Origin: RBG-13-68-16 sp050018455
GTDB taxonomy: Bacteria; Acidobacteriota; Thermoanaerobaculia; Thermoanaerobaculales; Thermoanaerobaculaceae
DNA: 64,000 nucleotides
Assembly: GCA_050018455.1 (NCBI GenBank)
Contig: JBEKAA010000007.1
Location: forward strand, 59,261 to 123,260
Direction of reading: 5' to 3'
Made by a program: the position numbers and the translations under genes. Shown here piece after piece: positions 27,312 to 35,739 of this stretch; position 1 is the stretch's first letter; the number at the start of each line of letters is the position of its first letter. Under the pieces are notes generated by a model. It ran no database searches. It had not been told where the DNA came from and saw only the letters and a program-made list of their open reading frames with translations.

Positions 27312-29350
27312 TCACGCGGGAGCGGTGAGTCGTATCCGAATCGGCAGGATGATCGTTGGCAGACCGCAAAACTGCAGGCGTCGCTGGATCGCGAATGCCG
27401 TGTCGTTGTGCAGGAAACGGTAGTAGAATTTCTCCTGCGCGAAGACGAGCTTCCCCAGCAAGAACACGCCCTTCGGAAACTCCCTCTGCACCTCGTGGCA
27501 CACTTGCTCGGCCTCCAGCACCACGTCCGTCCCGATCCGGTACCGGTACTCAGCCGCAAATCCGAGGCCTCGCGCAAAATCAACGTAGCGCTTCAAGTCC
27601 CTCTCCGTGCATGCGATGAGCGAGTCGACCTCGGTCTTGCCCTTGAAGTGACCCGAATCTACGACGCCGACCGAAAAGAAAACCACGTTCTTGTAGTACC
27701 CAGGAAAGAGCCTCTGGATCGAGAGCAGGGCGTGCACCCCAAGACCGCCGTATCCGGACACCATGAGGATCGCCACCGGGGTCTTGCGATCGACCGAGGT
27801 CGTCACCGGAAGGGCTCCGGCGGTCGGGATCTCCTTCAGAATCGTGTCGAGCTCCGCGATCTCGCGCTGGATGCTCCGGTAGTGTCCCTGCACAAGGAAA
27901 CACAAACCGATCAGACAGGAAGTGATGGCAAAAGTCAGCCATCCGCCCTCCGCGAACTTCTCATACGTCGTGATTGCCAGGATCGCGACGCAGAGGACGA
28001 GAGTCACTGAATGGAGCGCCACCTTGGCCACCCAACGCCGCTCTCGCTGGCGATCCGCCAGCCACATCTTGGCCATGCTGATCTGCGTTAGGCTGAAGGT
28101 CATGAAAACGTTGATCGCGTAGAGCACTACGAGGAACGACACGCGGCCCTTGGCGTACACCATCAAGGACGCAGCAGCGGCGGCCATTAAGATGACGCCG
28201 TTCTTCGTGACGAGACGCTCGGAGAGGTTGGCGAACGCGTGCGGCATCCATGAGTCCATCGCCATGTTCGACAGCACCCTGGGGCCATCGATGAACCCGG
28301 TCTGTGCGGCCACGAAAAGGAGTGACCCTTCCGAAACGAGGGTGATGATCACAAGCCAGGTGCCGATGCTCCAGCCGCCGACCGCCCATGAGCCCATCAC
28401 CCGTTCGAGGAGCACGGCGTTCATGGTCCTCCCCTCCTCGGGTGACGCGTGCCAGAGGAGGTAGCAAACGAGAATCCCGCCCGCTGCAAACGCCAGGGAG
28501 AGCGCCATGTAGGCCATGGTGCGTTTCGCGGTGGCGACCCTCGGTTCTTTCAGGATCTGTAAACCGTTGGACACCGCCTCAATGCCGGTATAGGTTCCGG
28601 CTCCCAACGAGTACGCGCGCATGAAGAGCAGGAAAACGCCCAGCGCACCGAACTGGCTCATGTCCCGCGCCATGGCCACGTGGGTGCCGCGCACAACCTC
28701 CGGCAGGGCCGAGATGTGGCTCGCGATGCCGTACACGATCAGCGCCGCGTGGGTGAGGATGAAAACCAGGAAGATCGGGAGCAGGATCTTGACCGACTCC
28801 TTGACACCTCGAAGGTTGAGCAGGAGGAGCACGCCCAGGATGCCAGGTCGAACGGCACCTTGTACGTCTGCCAGGCCAACGGCAGGAAGCTCAGGATCGC
28901 ATCGACGCCCGAGCAGATCGAAAGCGTGATCGTGAGAAGGTAATCCACGACGAGGGCCGACCCCGAAACGACACCTGGGAGCGGGCCAAGCAGCTTGCTG
29001 GCGACGACATACCCGCCGCCGCCACTCGGAAAATGCTCTACCACGAACGTGTACGAATACGAGAGGAGGATCACCGTGAAGGTGGTGAGCGCTGCCAGAA
29101 AGAGCGCCAGGTACTCGTGCCCGAGGATCGCCCTGAACGCTTCGTCCGGGCCGTACGACGAGGAGGAAAGCCCGTCCGCTCCGAGGCCGACCCAGGCGAG
29201 GAACGCGACCAGGGACAGCTTGTGAAACACGTTGGGGTCTGTCGGATCCTTCGGCCTGCCGACCAGCAGCTCCTTGAGACCAAATGGGATGGCCCCGTGC
29301 CCGTTGACCCGGACCTCAGGCTTCGGCGAGTCTCCGGGAAGCTCCGGCAA
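27312..29350 (-). pseudogene. APC-family permease with C-terminal cytoplasmic domain, frameshifted
   Basis: Two frames together make one amino acid/polyamine/organocation (APC) transporter of about 675 residues. The N-terminal piece (29350 to about 28842) has the first spans, including GLGADGLSSSSYGPDEAFR. The remaining spans and a ~140-residue cytoplasmic tail (YGGLGVHALLSIQRLFPG and so on) are in the other frame down to 27312. The break is at about 28840-28842: adding one base in GGCATCC restores Asp-Leu-Ala-Ile-Leu-Gly. Either a real -1 mutation or a sequencing/assembly error would explain it. Both halves remain well conserved, which favours a recent event or an error. Confidence 0.8.
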
Positions 29351-29487
29351 GCGTCAAGTCCTCCGTCGGTGAGCCGCGTTCCCACGCCGACGTCACGGCT
29401 CACGGAGTGGGGAACATATCACACAGAGCAGTCCGTGGCGCGCAGCCGCGCGGCGGACCGGCGTTTGTCAGTGCCCCCGCTCCCGCG

Positions 29488-29493
29488 TAGACT
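29488..29493 (+). promoter_or_regulatory. -10 box TAGACT 7 bases before the PAS-LuxR gene
   Basis: TAGACT, seven bases, then ATG at 29501, with no ribosome-binding site between. It is another member of the near-leaderless set. Confidence 0.45.
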
Positions 29494-29500
29494 AATTTGG

Positions 29501-30412
29501 ATGTGGCGCCCGCCCATCCTCTTGACGCAGTCCATGCCGCCGACCGACGACCCGGCCGTCGCAGCGATCCTGCACGGCCTCGCGAGGGCGACCGGCGCCC
29601 GCGGATGCATGCTCTCCCTGCAGCTCCTCCCCGATGGGCCGCGGGCAACCTACGGGTACGGCCAAGACGGACCCCACGCACCGTTGGTCATTCGCCTCGA
29701 GACGGCCGAGAGCTTTCGAGGCGCCTTCAAGCTCTACGGGGCCGGCACCGGCCCTGCCGCGAGCCCGTCTGCTCTGGAGTGCATGCGGCCCGTTCTGGAA
29801 GGCGCCGTTCTCGCGCTCATCGAGCGCAACAACGCGAGCCACCAAATCGATATCCTCATGCAGATCTTAGGGGCTCAAGAGGAAGCCAACCTCCTGATGG
29901 ACGCGACGGGCGAGATCCTGTTCGCCAACACCCGCGGGGAGGAGATCCTCTCCTTGCACACGGAACAGCCGCAGGCCCAGCTCGCGAGCGACTGCCGGCC
30001 GGCTCCCCTGCTCTCCCTCATCGTGGCCGAGATCGCAAGCCTCCGAGAGTCCGGCGATCGTGTGCGGCGACAGGCGGTGACGACCGGAGACGGTGGGCGG
30101 TGGCGGCTGGAAATCGTGGCGCTTTCCGGGCTGGGAAGCATCGGCTACTCCCTCGTCGTCCTCACGCCGATCCGCCTGCCGGATTCCGAGGAGATCCGGC
30201 GCCGTTTGACCGGCGCCCAGATCTCGCGCCGCGAAGCCGACGTCCTGGCCTCCGTGCTGAAGGGACACAAGGCCGGCGAGATCGCCGGCCTGCTGGGGAT
30301 CACCGAGTACACGGTAAAGGACCACCTCAAGCACGCCTACGCAAAGCTCGGCATCACCTCCCGAGGCCAGCTCTTGTCGCGGCTCGCGGTGGCCGTCCCG
30401 GGTGCGACCTAG
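29501..30412 (+). CDS. PAS-domain LuxR-family transcriptional regulator
   Basis: A 303-residue regulator. An N-terminal GAF-like region (about 10-110) is followed by a PAS-like segment (EEANLLMDATGEILFANTRGEEIL near 125-150), and a LuxR/FixJ HTH at the end: ISRREADVLASVLKGHKAGEIAGLLGITEYTVKDHLKHAYAKLG near 245-288. There is no receiver domain with a phosphoacceptor aspartate, so sensing is probably through the PAS/GAF region. The ATG at 29501 is chosen for its spacing to the TAGACT box; an ATG at 29534 would remove 11 residues. It is divergent from the APC transporter gene and may control it, which is inference. Confidence 0.8.
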   Translation: MWRPPILLTQSMPPTDDPAVAAILHGLARATGARGCMLSLQLLPDGPRATYGYGQDGPHAPLVIRLETAESFRGAFKLYGAGTGPAASPSALECMRPVLEGAVLALIERNNASHQIDILMQILGAQEEANLLMDATGEILFANTRGEEILSLHTEQPQAQLASDCRPAPLLSLIVAEIASLRESGDRVRRQAVTTGDGGRWRLEIVALSGLGSIGYSLVVLTPIRLPDSEEIRRRLTGAQISRREADVLASVLKGHKAGEIAGLLGITEYTVKDHLKHAYAKLGITSRGQLLSRLAVAVPGAT

Positions 30413-30423
30413 GATCCGGTTGG

Positions 30424-30429
30424 TATACT
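30424..30429 (+). promoter_or_regulatory. -10 box TATACT 5 bases before dusB
   Basis: TATACT is a strong -10 match. GTG at 30435 lies only five bases later, so the mRNA probably starts at or next to the start codon. It also sits just after the stop of the PAS-LuxR gene. Confidence 0.55.
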
Positions 30430-30434
30430 CGGGC

Positions 30435-31409
30435 GTGCTGCGCATCGGGACCATCACCGTCGATTCCCCGCTGATCCTCGCTCCCATGGCTGGCATCACC
30501 GATCGGGACTTCCGACTGCTGATCCGGCGAATCGGCGGATGCGGACTGGTGTCGATGGAGTTCATTTCAAGCGAGGGCCTGACCCGGCAACGCCCGAGCA
30601 CGCTCAAGATGCTGCACTTCGTGGACGAGGAGCGGCCGATCGCCATCCAGATATACGGGTCCGATCCCGCCAAGATGGCCGAGGCAGCCCGGCTCGTCGA
30701 GGGAATGGGAGCCGATGTCTGCGACATCAACATGGGCTGCCCCGCCAACAAGGTGCTCAGGGGGTGTGCCGGAGCGGCGCTGACTGCCGATCTGCCTCTG
30801 GCCGCGGCCATCGTGCGAGCCGTCCGAGCCAAGATACGGACTCCCCTTACCGTGAAGTTCCGGCTCGGCATGACGGATGGATCCAGGACGTTTCTCGAGC
30901 TCGGGCGGATCTGCGAAGATGAGGGGGCCGACGGTGTGACGCTCCACCCCCGAACCGCCAAACAACAGTTCGGCGGACACTCCGACTGGCAAGCCATCGC
31001 GCAACTCAAACAGGCGCTCAGCATTCCGGTGATTGGAAACGGCGACGTGACGACGCCCGAGATGGCGCTCGAAATGATGCGCCGGACTGGTTGCGATGGT
31101 GCGATGATCGGCAGGGCCAGCCTCACGAATCCGTGGATCTTCAGGCAGGCGAGCGCGCTCCTGCGGGGCGAAGCGGCTGGCCAAGTCGATCTGGCCGAGC
31201 GCCGCACCCTGATGCGGTGGCACTTCGACGAGGTGGTCCGGCGGGAGGACGAGCGGACCGCCTTGCACAAGCTCCGGAAGTTCACGGGCTGGTACACCCA
31301 CGGGCTCCCCGAAGGTCGCAGTCTGCGTCGCCACCTCTCCGAGGTTTCCTCCGCGCAGGAACTGCTCGGCGCCGTCGAGAGCTACTTCGGGAACCGGGGA
31401 GCCGCCTGA
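30435..31409 (+). CDS. dusB: tRNA-dihydrouridine synthase DusB-type
   Basis: A 324-residue flavoenzyme that reduces uridines in the tRNA D-loop. LAPMAGITDRDFR near residues 16-28 is the FMN-binding start. INMGCPANKVLRGCAGAAL carries the catalytic Cys (NMGCP). TVKFRLGM, LHPRTAKQQFGG and VIGNGDVTT follow in the usual order of a TIM barrel, with a helical C-terminal domain. GTG 30435 was chosen over an upstream in-frame GTG at 30402, which lies in the previous gene's end. The methyltransferase gene begins one base after its stop. Confidence 0.93.
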   Translation: MLRIGTITVDSPLILAPMAGITDRDFRLLIRRIGGCGLVSMEFISSEGLTRQRPSTLKMLHFVDEERPIAIQIYGSDPAKMAEAARLVEGMGADVCDINMGCPANKVLRGCAGAALTADLPLAAAIVRAVRAKIRTPLTVKFRLGMTDGSRTFLELGRICEDEGADGVTLHPRTAKQQFGGHSDWQAIAQLKQALSIPVIGNGDVTTPEMALEMMRRTGCDGAMIGRASLTNPWIFRQASALLRGEAAGQVDLAERRTLMRWHFDEVVRREDERTALHKLRKFTGWYTHGLPEGRSLRRHLSEVSSAQELLGAVESYFGNRGAA

Positions 31410-31410
31410 G

Positions 31411-32565
31411 ATGGCCACTCTGCCGATGAGAATCCCGCCGCGGCTCGACGATCTCACTCCGGACGTCCCTGGGAGCGTGTTCAACGAAGCGTTCAAGCAG
31501 GCTAGCGAGCGCCTCGATCGCTTCGTCGGCGCTCTCAGCGTCGAGTTAGCCGCCGGACTCGGCCTCGGTGCCGGGGATCTGCCGCCCGTCGAACGCATTG
31601 CTGAACAGCGCGGATGGAGGGACGGGGGAACGCTCCCGCTCCGCTGGCTGCTCGAAACTCTCGAGCTCTATGGGGAAGCCGAGCGCCGAGGCGACGGCTG
31701 GCGCCTCAAAGGAGGGGTCCCGCCCGTGTCCTCCGGGCAGCTCAGAGCGGAGGCGGAGCACGCCGTGCCAGCCGCCCGTCCCGCCTACGAGGTTTTCACG
31801 CTCTCCGCCGGTTCGCTGCCCGGGGTCCTGAAGGGCGAGCTCCGCGGTGAGGATGCGCTTTTTGGCCCATCTGCAATGGGACTCTGGTTCGACTATTTTT
31901 CCAACTCCAACCCTCACTACGCCCCGAACAATCTGGTCACAGCCCTTGCGATCGAACGATCAGTCGGTGCCGGGGCCCGCGTGTTCGAGGTCGGAGGCGG
32001 GAGCGGGAGCGCCGCGCTGGCGGTCTTCGACGCCATGGCGGAGGCGCACAAGACCCCATCGAACTACCTTTTCACGGAGCTGCAGCCGGCATTCCTCCGT
32101 CGTGGCGTCCGGGCCATCCAGCAGGTGCTGCCCAACGGTTGCGATCTGCGGACGCTCCGCTACGACATCGACGGCGACCCGGCCGCCCAGGGCGTCGAGG
32201 CCGGCCAGTTCGACGCGATCCTCGGCGTGAATACCCTCCATCTGGCGCGAGAGGTCGTCGCGACCCTGGGGAGACTGCGCACGCTGCTCCGGCCCGGCGG
32301 TGTCCTGGTCGTCGGCGAACTGTTGCGCCCCACGCCGACCGCCGCCGTCCACCTCGAGCTCCCGTTCACGCTTCTGACAACGTACTCCCAGGCCCCGCTA
32401 GAAGAAGGTATCCGGGTCCGCCCGGGCTTCATGAGCGCGCGCGGGTGGAGACGGGCGCTCGAAGCCGCCGGGTTCACCGAAATCTCCATCCTGCCCGCGG
32501 AGATCGAAAGGTGCGCCCAGATCTACCCGGGCTTCTATTGCGGCGCTATCACGGCCCGCGCCTAG
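31411..32565 (+). CDS. Class I SAM-dependent methyltransferase with helical N-terminal domain
   Basis: The 384-residue protein has a class I methyltransferase core from about residue 180: VFEVGGGSGSAALAVFDAM (SAM-binding motif I), FTELQPAFLRRG (acidic post-I), FDAILGVNTLH (motif IV), and LLRPGGVLVVGELL (motif V/VI region). This arrangement is close to the methyltransferase domains of polyketide synthases and O-methyltransferases with an N-terminal helix-turn-helix-like part. The first 170 residues are less clear. It starts one base after dusB stop, so co-translation is likely. The substrate is unknown. Confidence 0.82.
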   Translation: MATLPMRIPPRLDDLTPDVPGSVFNEAFKQASERLDRFVGALSVELAAGLGLGAGDLPPVERIAEQRGWRDGGTLPLRWLLETLELYGEAERRGDGWRLKGGVPPVSSGQLRAEAEHAVPAARPAYEVFTLSAGSLPGVLKGELRGEDALFGPSAMGLWFDYFSNSNPHYAPNNLVTALAIERSVGAGARVFEVGGGSGSAALAVFDAMAEAHKTPSNYLFTELQPAFLRRGVRAIQQVLPNGCDLRTLRYDIDGDPAAQGVEAGQFDAILGVNTLHLAREVVATLGRLRTLLRPGGVLVVGELLRPTPTAAVHLELPFTLLTTYSQAPLEEGIRVRPGFMSARGWRRALEAAGFTEISILPAEIERCAQIYPGFYCGAITARA

Positions 32566-32570
32566 CGCGC

Positions 32571-33980
32571 TCAGCTGCGGACGCGAACGCGATAGGTCAG
32601 CTTCGCCTCGCCGTTTGCCGCGACCGGCACGGAAAACGAGATCCCGGACGCCGAGAGCTTCTCGAAGGGGTGGGAGCTCGAGATCATCTCCCAGTCGCCC
32701 CCGACCTGCTCCCGCACCTCGACCGTGACCGGGCTCTCTTTGTGGTTGCGCAGGGTAATCTCGAACGCGTCCTCGTAGAGGTTGTCGGCGAGCTTGCGGT
32801 AGTCGGTCTGCCTCCGCTCGGCAATCACGTCGAAGGCGTTGCCCATCGTCACCTTGACGAGCTCGTCCTTGGGGGTGTGCTCGATGCGGTCCTCACCCAC
32901 GAACTGAGCGGTACCCCTCCGATCACGCTGGTACAGCCGGACCACGCCGGCAGGCAGGGCCATGCCGAGGTGATTGTCGGCTCGATTGGCGAGCTCGACG
33001 TCCACCCGCACGTCCTGCTTCTGTTTGCCGATGCGCTGGACATACCACCACTGAGGGCTCTCGACCACGTAGCGCCGAACGGCCCTCACGCCTTCCGCCT
33101 CGAGCAGCGCGACCTGCTTCTGCTGCCGGTCCCTGATTGTGGTGGCGCGCTCGAGCGTGTAGAGGTGATATTCGGCGAGAGTCTCCTCCCGCATCTCCGC
33201 GGAAGCCGCCTTGGCCGCCATCATCATTGGCTGCGGCATCGGCCTGGGGCCGGGCGCCAGGTGCACGTCACCCGCGACCAGTTGCAGCGTGGCGTCCGGG
33301 TACGACGCTCCCGAGGTGTTGTCGAGAGTCACCCAACCCAGGAAGCCGCCCACGTCCCCGCCAGCGCCCAGCGTGAGCACGTAGTCCGCCTTCCAGGTGA
33401 CGCCGGTGGTCAGGTACGTCGCCTCCAGCCGCCTCTCGCCTGCCCTGTCGGAGTCAAGGAGCCAGACAAGCGTCGGTCGCTCGCGCAGGTTCTCGGGGAG
33501 CTCGCCGAACACGAGTTCGCGGAACGGCGGGTTCGAGACTATCTTGTCCCCGATTCGCCACACGGTGCCGTTTTCGATCGACAGGAGCCGCCCGACCAAC
33601 TCCTTCCGTGTCGTCGTGCCGGGCGAGGCCCCCGGCTCTTCGGTCACCAGCGTCACGTCGCGACCGAGGTACTTCCCCATCAGCGTCTGGGGCGAGAGGA
33701 GATCGTATTCGTAGTTCTGCTCGAGGACCTTGACCCCTTCACCTCCGATCGCGACCGTCTCGGGCATCACGTGCTCCGCGATGTCGCGAAACTCGAGCGC
33801 AACCGTGCCGGCCGGCAGTGTAATCGGGCGGGAGTCGCGAACGAGAGCCCGGCCGACGTTGTAGACGGTGAGGGACAAAGTCCGGCCCTGGCCTGCCTGG
33901 GAGACGAGCGGAGGCGTGCCGCCGGCCGACGCGAGACGTCCGGCAGCCAGCACGAAGCCCACCACGAGGCCCACCTTCAT
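32571..33980 (-). CDS. DUF4139-like secreted protein
   Basis: The 469-residue product has a signal peptide and an all-beta layout with the hallmarks of the DUF4139 group: VYNVGRALVRDSRPITLPAG near the N-terminus, EQNYEYDLLSPQTLMGKYLG, then LEATYLTTGVTWKADYVLTL and, at the C-terminal end, EITLRNHKESPVTVEVREQVGGDWEMI. These proteins are secreted or periplasmic with no established biochemical role. Lys/Asp-rich segments and the absence of catalytic motifs suggest a structural or binding role. The gene is downstream of selD on the same strand (10-base gap). Confidence 0.78.
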   Translation of the reverse strand: MKVGLVVGFVLAAGRLASAGGTPPLVSQAGQGRTLSLTVYNVGRALVRDSRPITLPAGTVALEFRDIAEHVMPETVAIGGEGVKVLEQNYEYDLLSPQTLMGKYLGRDVTLVTEEPGASPGTTTRKELVGRLLSIENGTVWRIGDKIVSNPPFRELVFGELPENLRERPTLVWLLDSDRAGERRLEATYLTTGVTWKADYVLTLGAGGDVGGFLGWVTLDNTSGASYPDATLQLVAGDVHLAPGPRPMPQPMMMAAKAASAEMREETLAEYHLYTLERATTIRDRQQKQVALLEAEGVRAVRRYVVESPQWWYVQRIGKQKQDVRVDVELANRADNHLGMALPAGVVRLYQRDRRGTAQFVGEDRIEHTPKDELVKVTMGNAFDVIAERRQTDYRKLADNLYEDAFEITLRNHKESPVTVEVREQVGGDWEMISSSHPFEKLSASGISFSVPVAANGEAKLTYRVRVRS

Positions 33981-33989
33981 AGTTCCCTC

Positions 33990-35045
33990 CTATCCGCGAC
34001 CTTCCAGGACCACCGCGGTCCCCGCCGTGCCACCAACGACGCGGCCGATCACCACTGCAGCAACGCCTTGCCGCCGGCACGCCTCCGCATACCTCTCGAC
34101 GGACTCGGGCGCGATCGCCGCGAGCAGGCCGCCCGAGGTTTGCGGATCACACAGGAGCATTCCGGTCAGGTCGTTCACACCGCCCATCTCGACCTTACCG
34201 GCCACCCAGTTCCGGTTGGCGATCAGCCCTGCGGGGACCGAACCGGCCTCGGCGGCCGCCCGAGCGCCCGGCAACAGCGGCACGGTGGATGCGTCGATTT
34301 CGAACCTCACGCCGCTCGCATCGGCCATCTCGAGCCCATGGCCGAGCAGACCGTATCCGGTGACGTCGGTGAGCGCGTGGATCTCCAGGCCCTGGCACGC
34401 CTCGGCGGCTGCCCGGTTCGTGGCGATCATCGAGGCGATCATCGCCTTGCGCTCCGCCTCACCGAGCGTTCCCCGTTTCAACGAGGTCGCGAGGACGCCG
34501 GTTCCGATGGCCTTTGTCAGCACCAGCACGTCGCCGACCCTCGCGCCAGCGTTGGTGAGCACCCTGTCCGGGTGCACGAGGCCGGTGACTGCGAGGCCGT
34601 AGGTGAATTCGGGGCCCTTGATGGTGTGGCCGCCCAGCGGCAGGACACCCGCCTCCCGGAGGACGGTGAGCCCGCCAGCCAGGGTTTCCCTTAGAACTCC
34701 GAGCGGGAGGGTTTCCTTCGGGAAAGCACAGATGGCCAGCGCCGAAAAAGGCTTTGCACCCATCGCGTAGACGTCGGAGAGCGCGTTGGCGGCAGCGATC
34801 CGGCCAAAGTCGAAGGGGTCGTCGACCACCGGCGTGAAGAAGTCCACCGTCTGGACCAAGGCCAGTTCATCCGTTAGGCGCACGACACCCGCATCGTCGA
34901 ACGTCCCCGGCCCGACCAGGAGCCGGGGGTCAGCGATTGCCGGAAGCTCTGAGAGCACCTCGTGCAGGTCCGCCGGACCCAGTTTGGACGCTCAACCGGC
35001 GCAGCTCACCAGGTGCGTGAGCTTGAGGATCTCGTCGCGAGTCAT
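33990..35045 (-). CDS. selD: Selenide, water dikinase with UGA-encoded (selenocysteine) active site
   Basis: SelD makes selenophosphate from selenide and ATP. Translation from ATG 35045 reads MTRDEILKLTHLVSCAG and then hits TGA at 34992-34994, after which the same frame continues as ASKLGPADLHEVLSELP and the complete SelD body (VQTVDFFTPVVDDPFDFGRIAAANALSDVYAMG, then GGHTIKGPEFTYGLAVTG). The UGA is exactly at the catalytic Cys/Sec position (AGC.SK in the family), giving 351 residues with Sec at 18. A hairpin 11 bases downstream has the geometry of a bacterial SECIS. The start codon lies six bases after TATACT. Confidence 0.9.
34966..34980 (-). promoter_or_regulatory. Candidate bacterial SECIS element in selD
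   Basis: On the minus strand GGGTCC, loop GGC, GGACCT forms a 6-pair stem (one G-U pair). The loop begins 17 bases after the UGA, and its first two bases are G. These features match known bacterial SECIS geometry (apical loop 16-37 bases after UGA, a G in the first two loop positions). Confidence 0.7.
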
Positions 35046-35051
35046 CGAATG

Positions 35052-35057
35052 AGTATA
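35052..35057 (-). promoter_or_regulatory. -10 box TATACT 6 bases before selD
   Basis: On the minus strand TATACT is followed by CATTCG and the ATG at 35045, with no ribosome-binding site. The surrounding 35046-35140 is unusually AT-rich for this genome. Confidence 0.55.
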
Positions 35058-35117
35058 ACCATGAGAACATGCTATAATGCCATAAGTGTAATGCTCTTGT
35101 GACATATTCCGATCGAC

Positions 35118-35137
35118 TTCCGTATAGGTATACGGAA
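35118..35137. promoter_or_regulatory. Perfect inverted repeat in the selD/small-protein intergenic region
   Basis: TTCCGTAT, four bases AGGT, ATACGGAA: an 8-4-8 perfect inverted repeat. It is centred about 40 bases before the 33-residue protein start and could be an operator for either divergent gene or form a small RNA hairpin. Confidence 0.5.
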
Positions 35138-35166
35138 CACTAGTGACGCCGCGTCGGGAGGTGGGC

Positions 35167-35268
35167 ATGATCCGAGGATATGTTCGCGAGCGCGTCCGGG
35201 CCGGCGGCATCGAGCTCCTGGCCACCGGTCTCCTGCTCCTCATGCTGCTTTCCGCCCTGCTCTCCTGA
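35167..35268 (+). CDS. 33-residue single-span membrane protein
   Basis: A short frame with a strong ribosome-binding site (GGGAGG, six bases before the ATG). The protein starts with a charged stretch (MIRGYVRERVRAGG) and ends with a hydrophobic segment (IELLATGLLLLMLLSALLS). This positive-inside single span is typical of small regulatory membrane proteins. It lies between divergent selD and the OsmC gene and could share a transcript with OsmC, whose start is 49 bases further on. No known family was recognised. Confidence 0.6.
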   Translation: MIRGYVRERVRAGGIELLATGLLLLMLLSALLS

Positions 35269-35316
35269 ACCCCCTGCTAGACTCCTCCGTGAGGCTGCGG
35301 CCTTGCGGAGGAAACG

Positions 35317-35739
35317 ATGGCGGACCGCCTCAACGCAACGCTCTCCTGGCAATCCGGTTTCAGGTTCGAGGCGATCTCGGGCAGCGGACACCGCCTCACC
35401 GTGGACTCGCCCGGCCGCCCCGGCCACCAAGGCCCCTCCCCGATGGAGCTTCTGGCGATCGCCGTCGCGGGCTGCACCGCGATGGATGTCGTCGCCATCC
35501 TGGAGAAGATGCGACAACCGCCGGCCGGGCTCGACGTCGAGGTGTCCGGCGAGCGCTCGCCCACGAATCCGAAGTACTTCGCCTCCCTGTCGATCGTCTA
35601 TCGTTTGCGCGGAAGCGGCCTTTCCCGGGAGAAGGCGGAGCGCGCGGTCGAGTTGTCCCGCTCCACGTACTGCTCGGCCCTCGCCTCGCTTCGCCCGGAT
35701 TGCAAGGTCACGAGCTCGATCGAGCTATTGGACGGTTAG
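35317..35739 (+). CDS. OsmC family peroxiredoxin-like protein
   Basis: A 140-residue OsmC/Ohr-type protein that reduces organic peroxides through a cysteine pair. GPSPMELLAIAVAGCTAMDVV near residues 39-59 holds the first, peroxidatic cysteine. SRSTYCSALASL near 110-121 holds the second. The family pattern is otherwise complete, and GGAGGAAAC precedes the ATG. It overlaps the stop of the convergent YibQ-like gene by four bases. Regulation is not evident; a TAGACT box lies at 35277-35282. Confidence 0.88.
   Translation: MADRLNATLSWQSGFRFEAISGSGHRLTVDSPGRPGHQGPSPMELLAIAVAGCTAMDVVAILEKMRQPPAGLDVEVSGERSPTNPKYFASLSIVYRLRGSGLSREKAERAVELSRSTYCSALASLRPDCKVTSSIELLDG

Noticed and set aside
32139..34694. 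851-residue frame opposite DUF4139-like gene and selD
   Set aside because: It is a shadow frame; both minus-strand genes have clear families.
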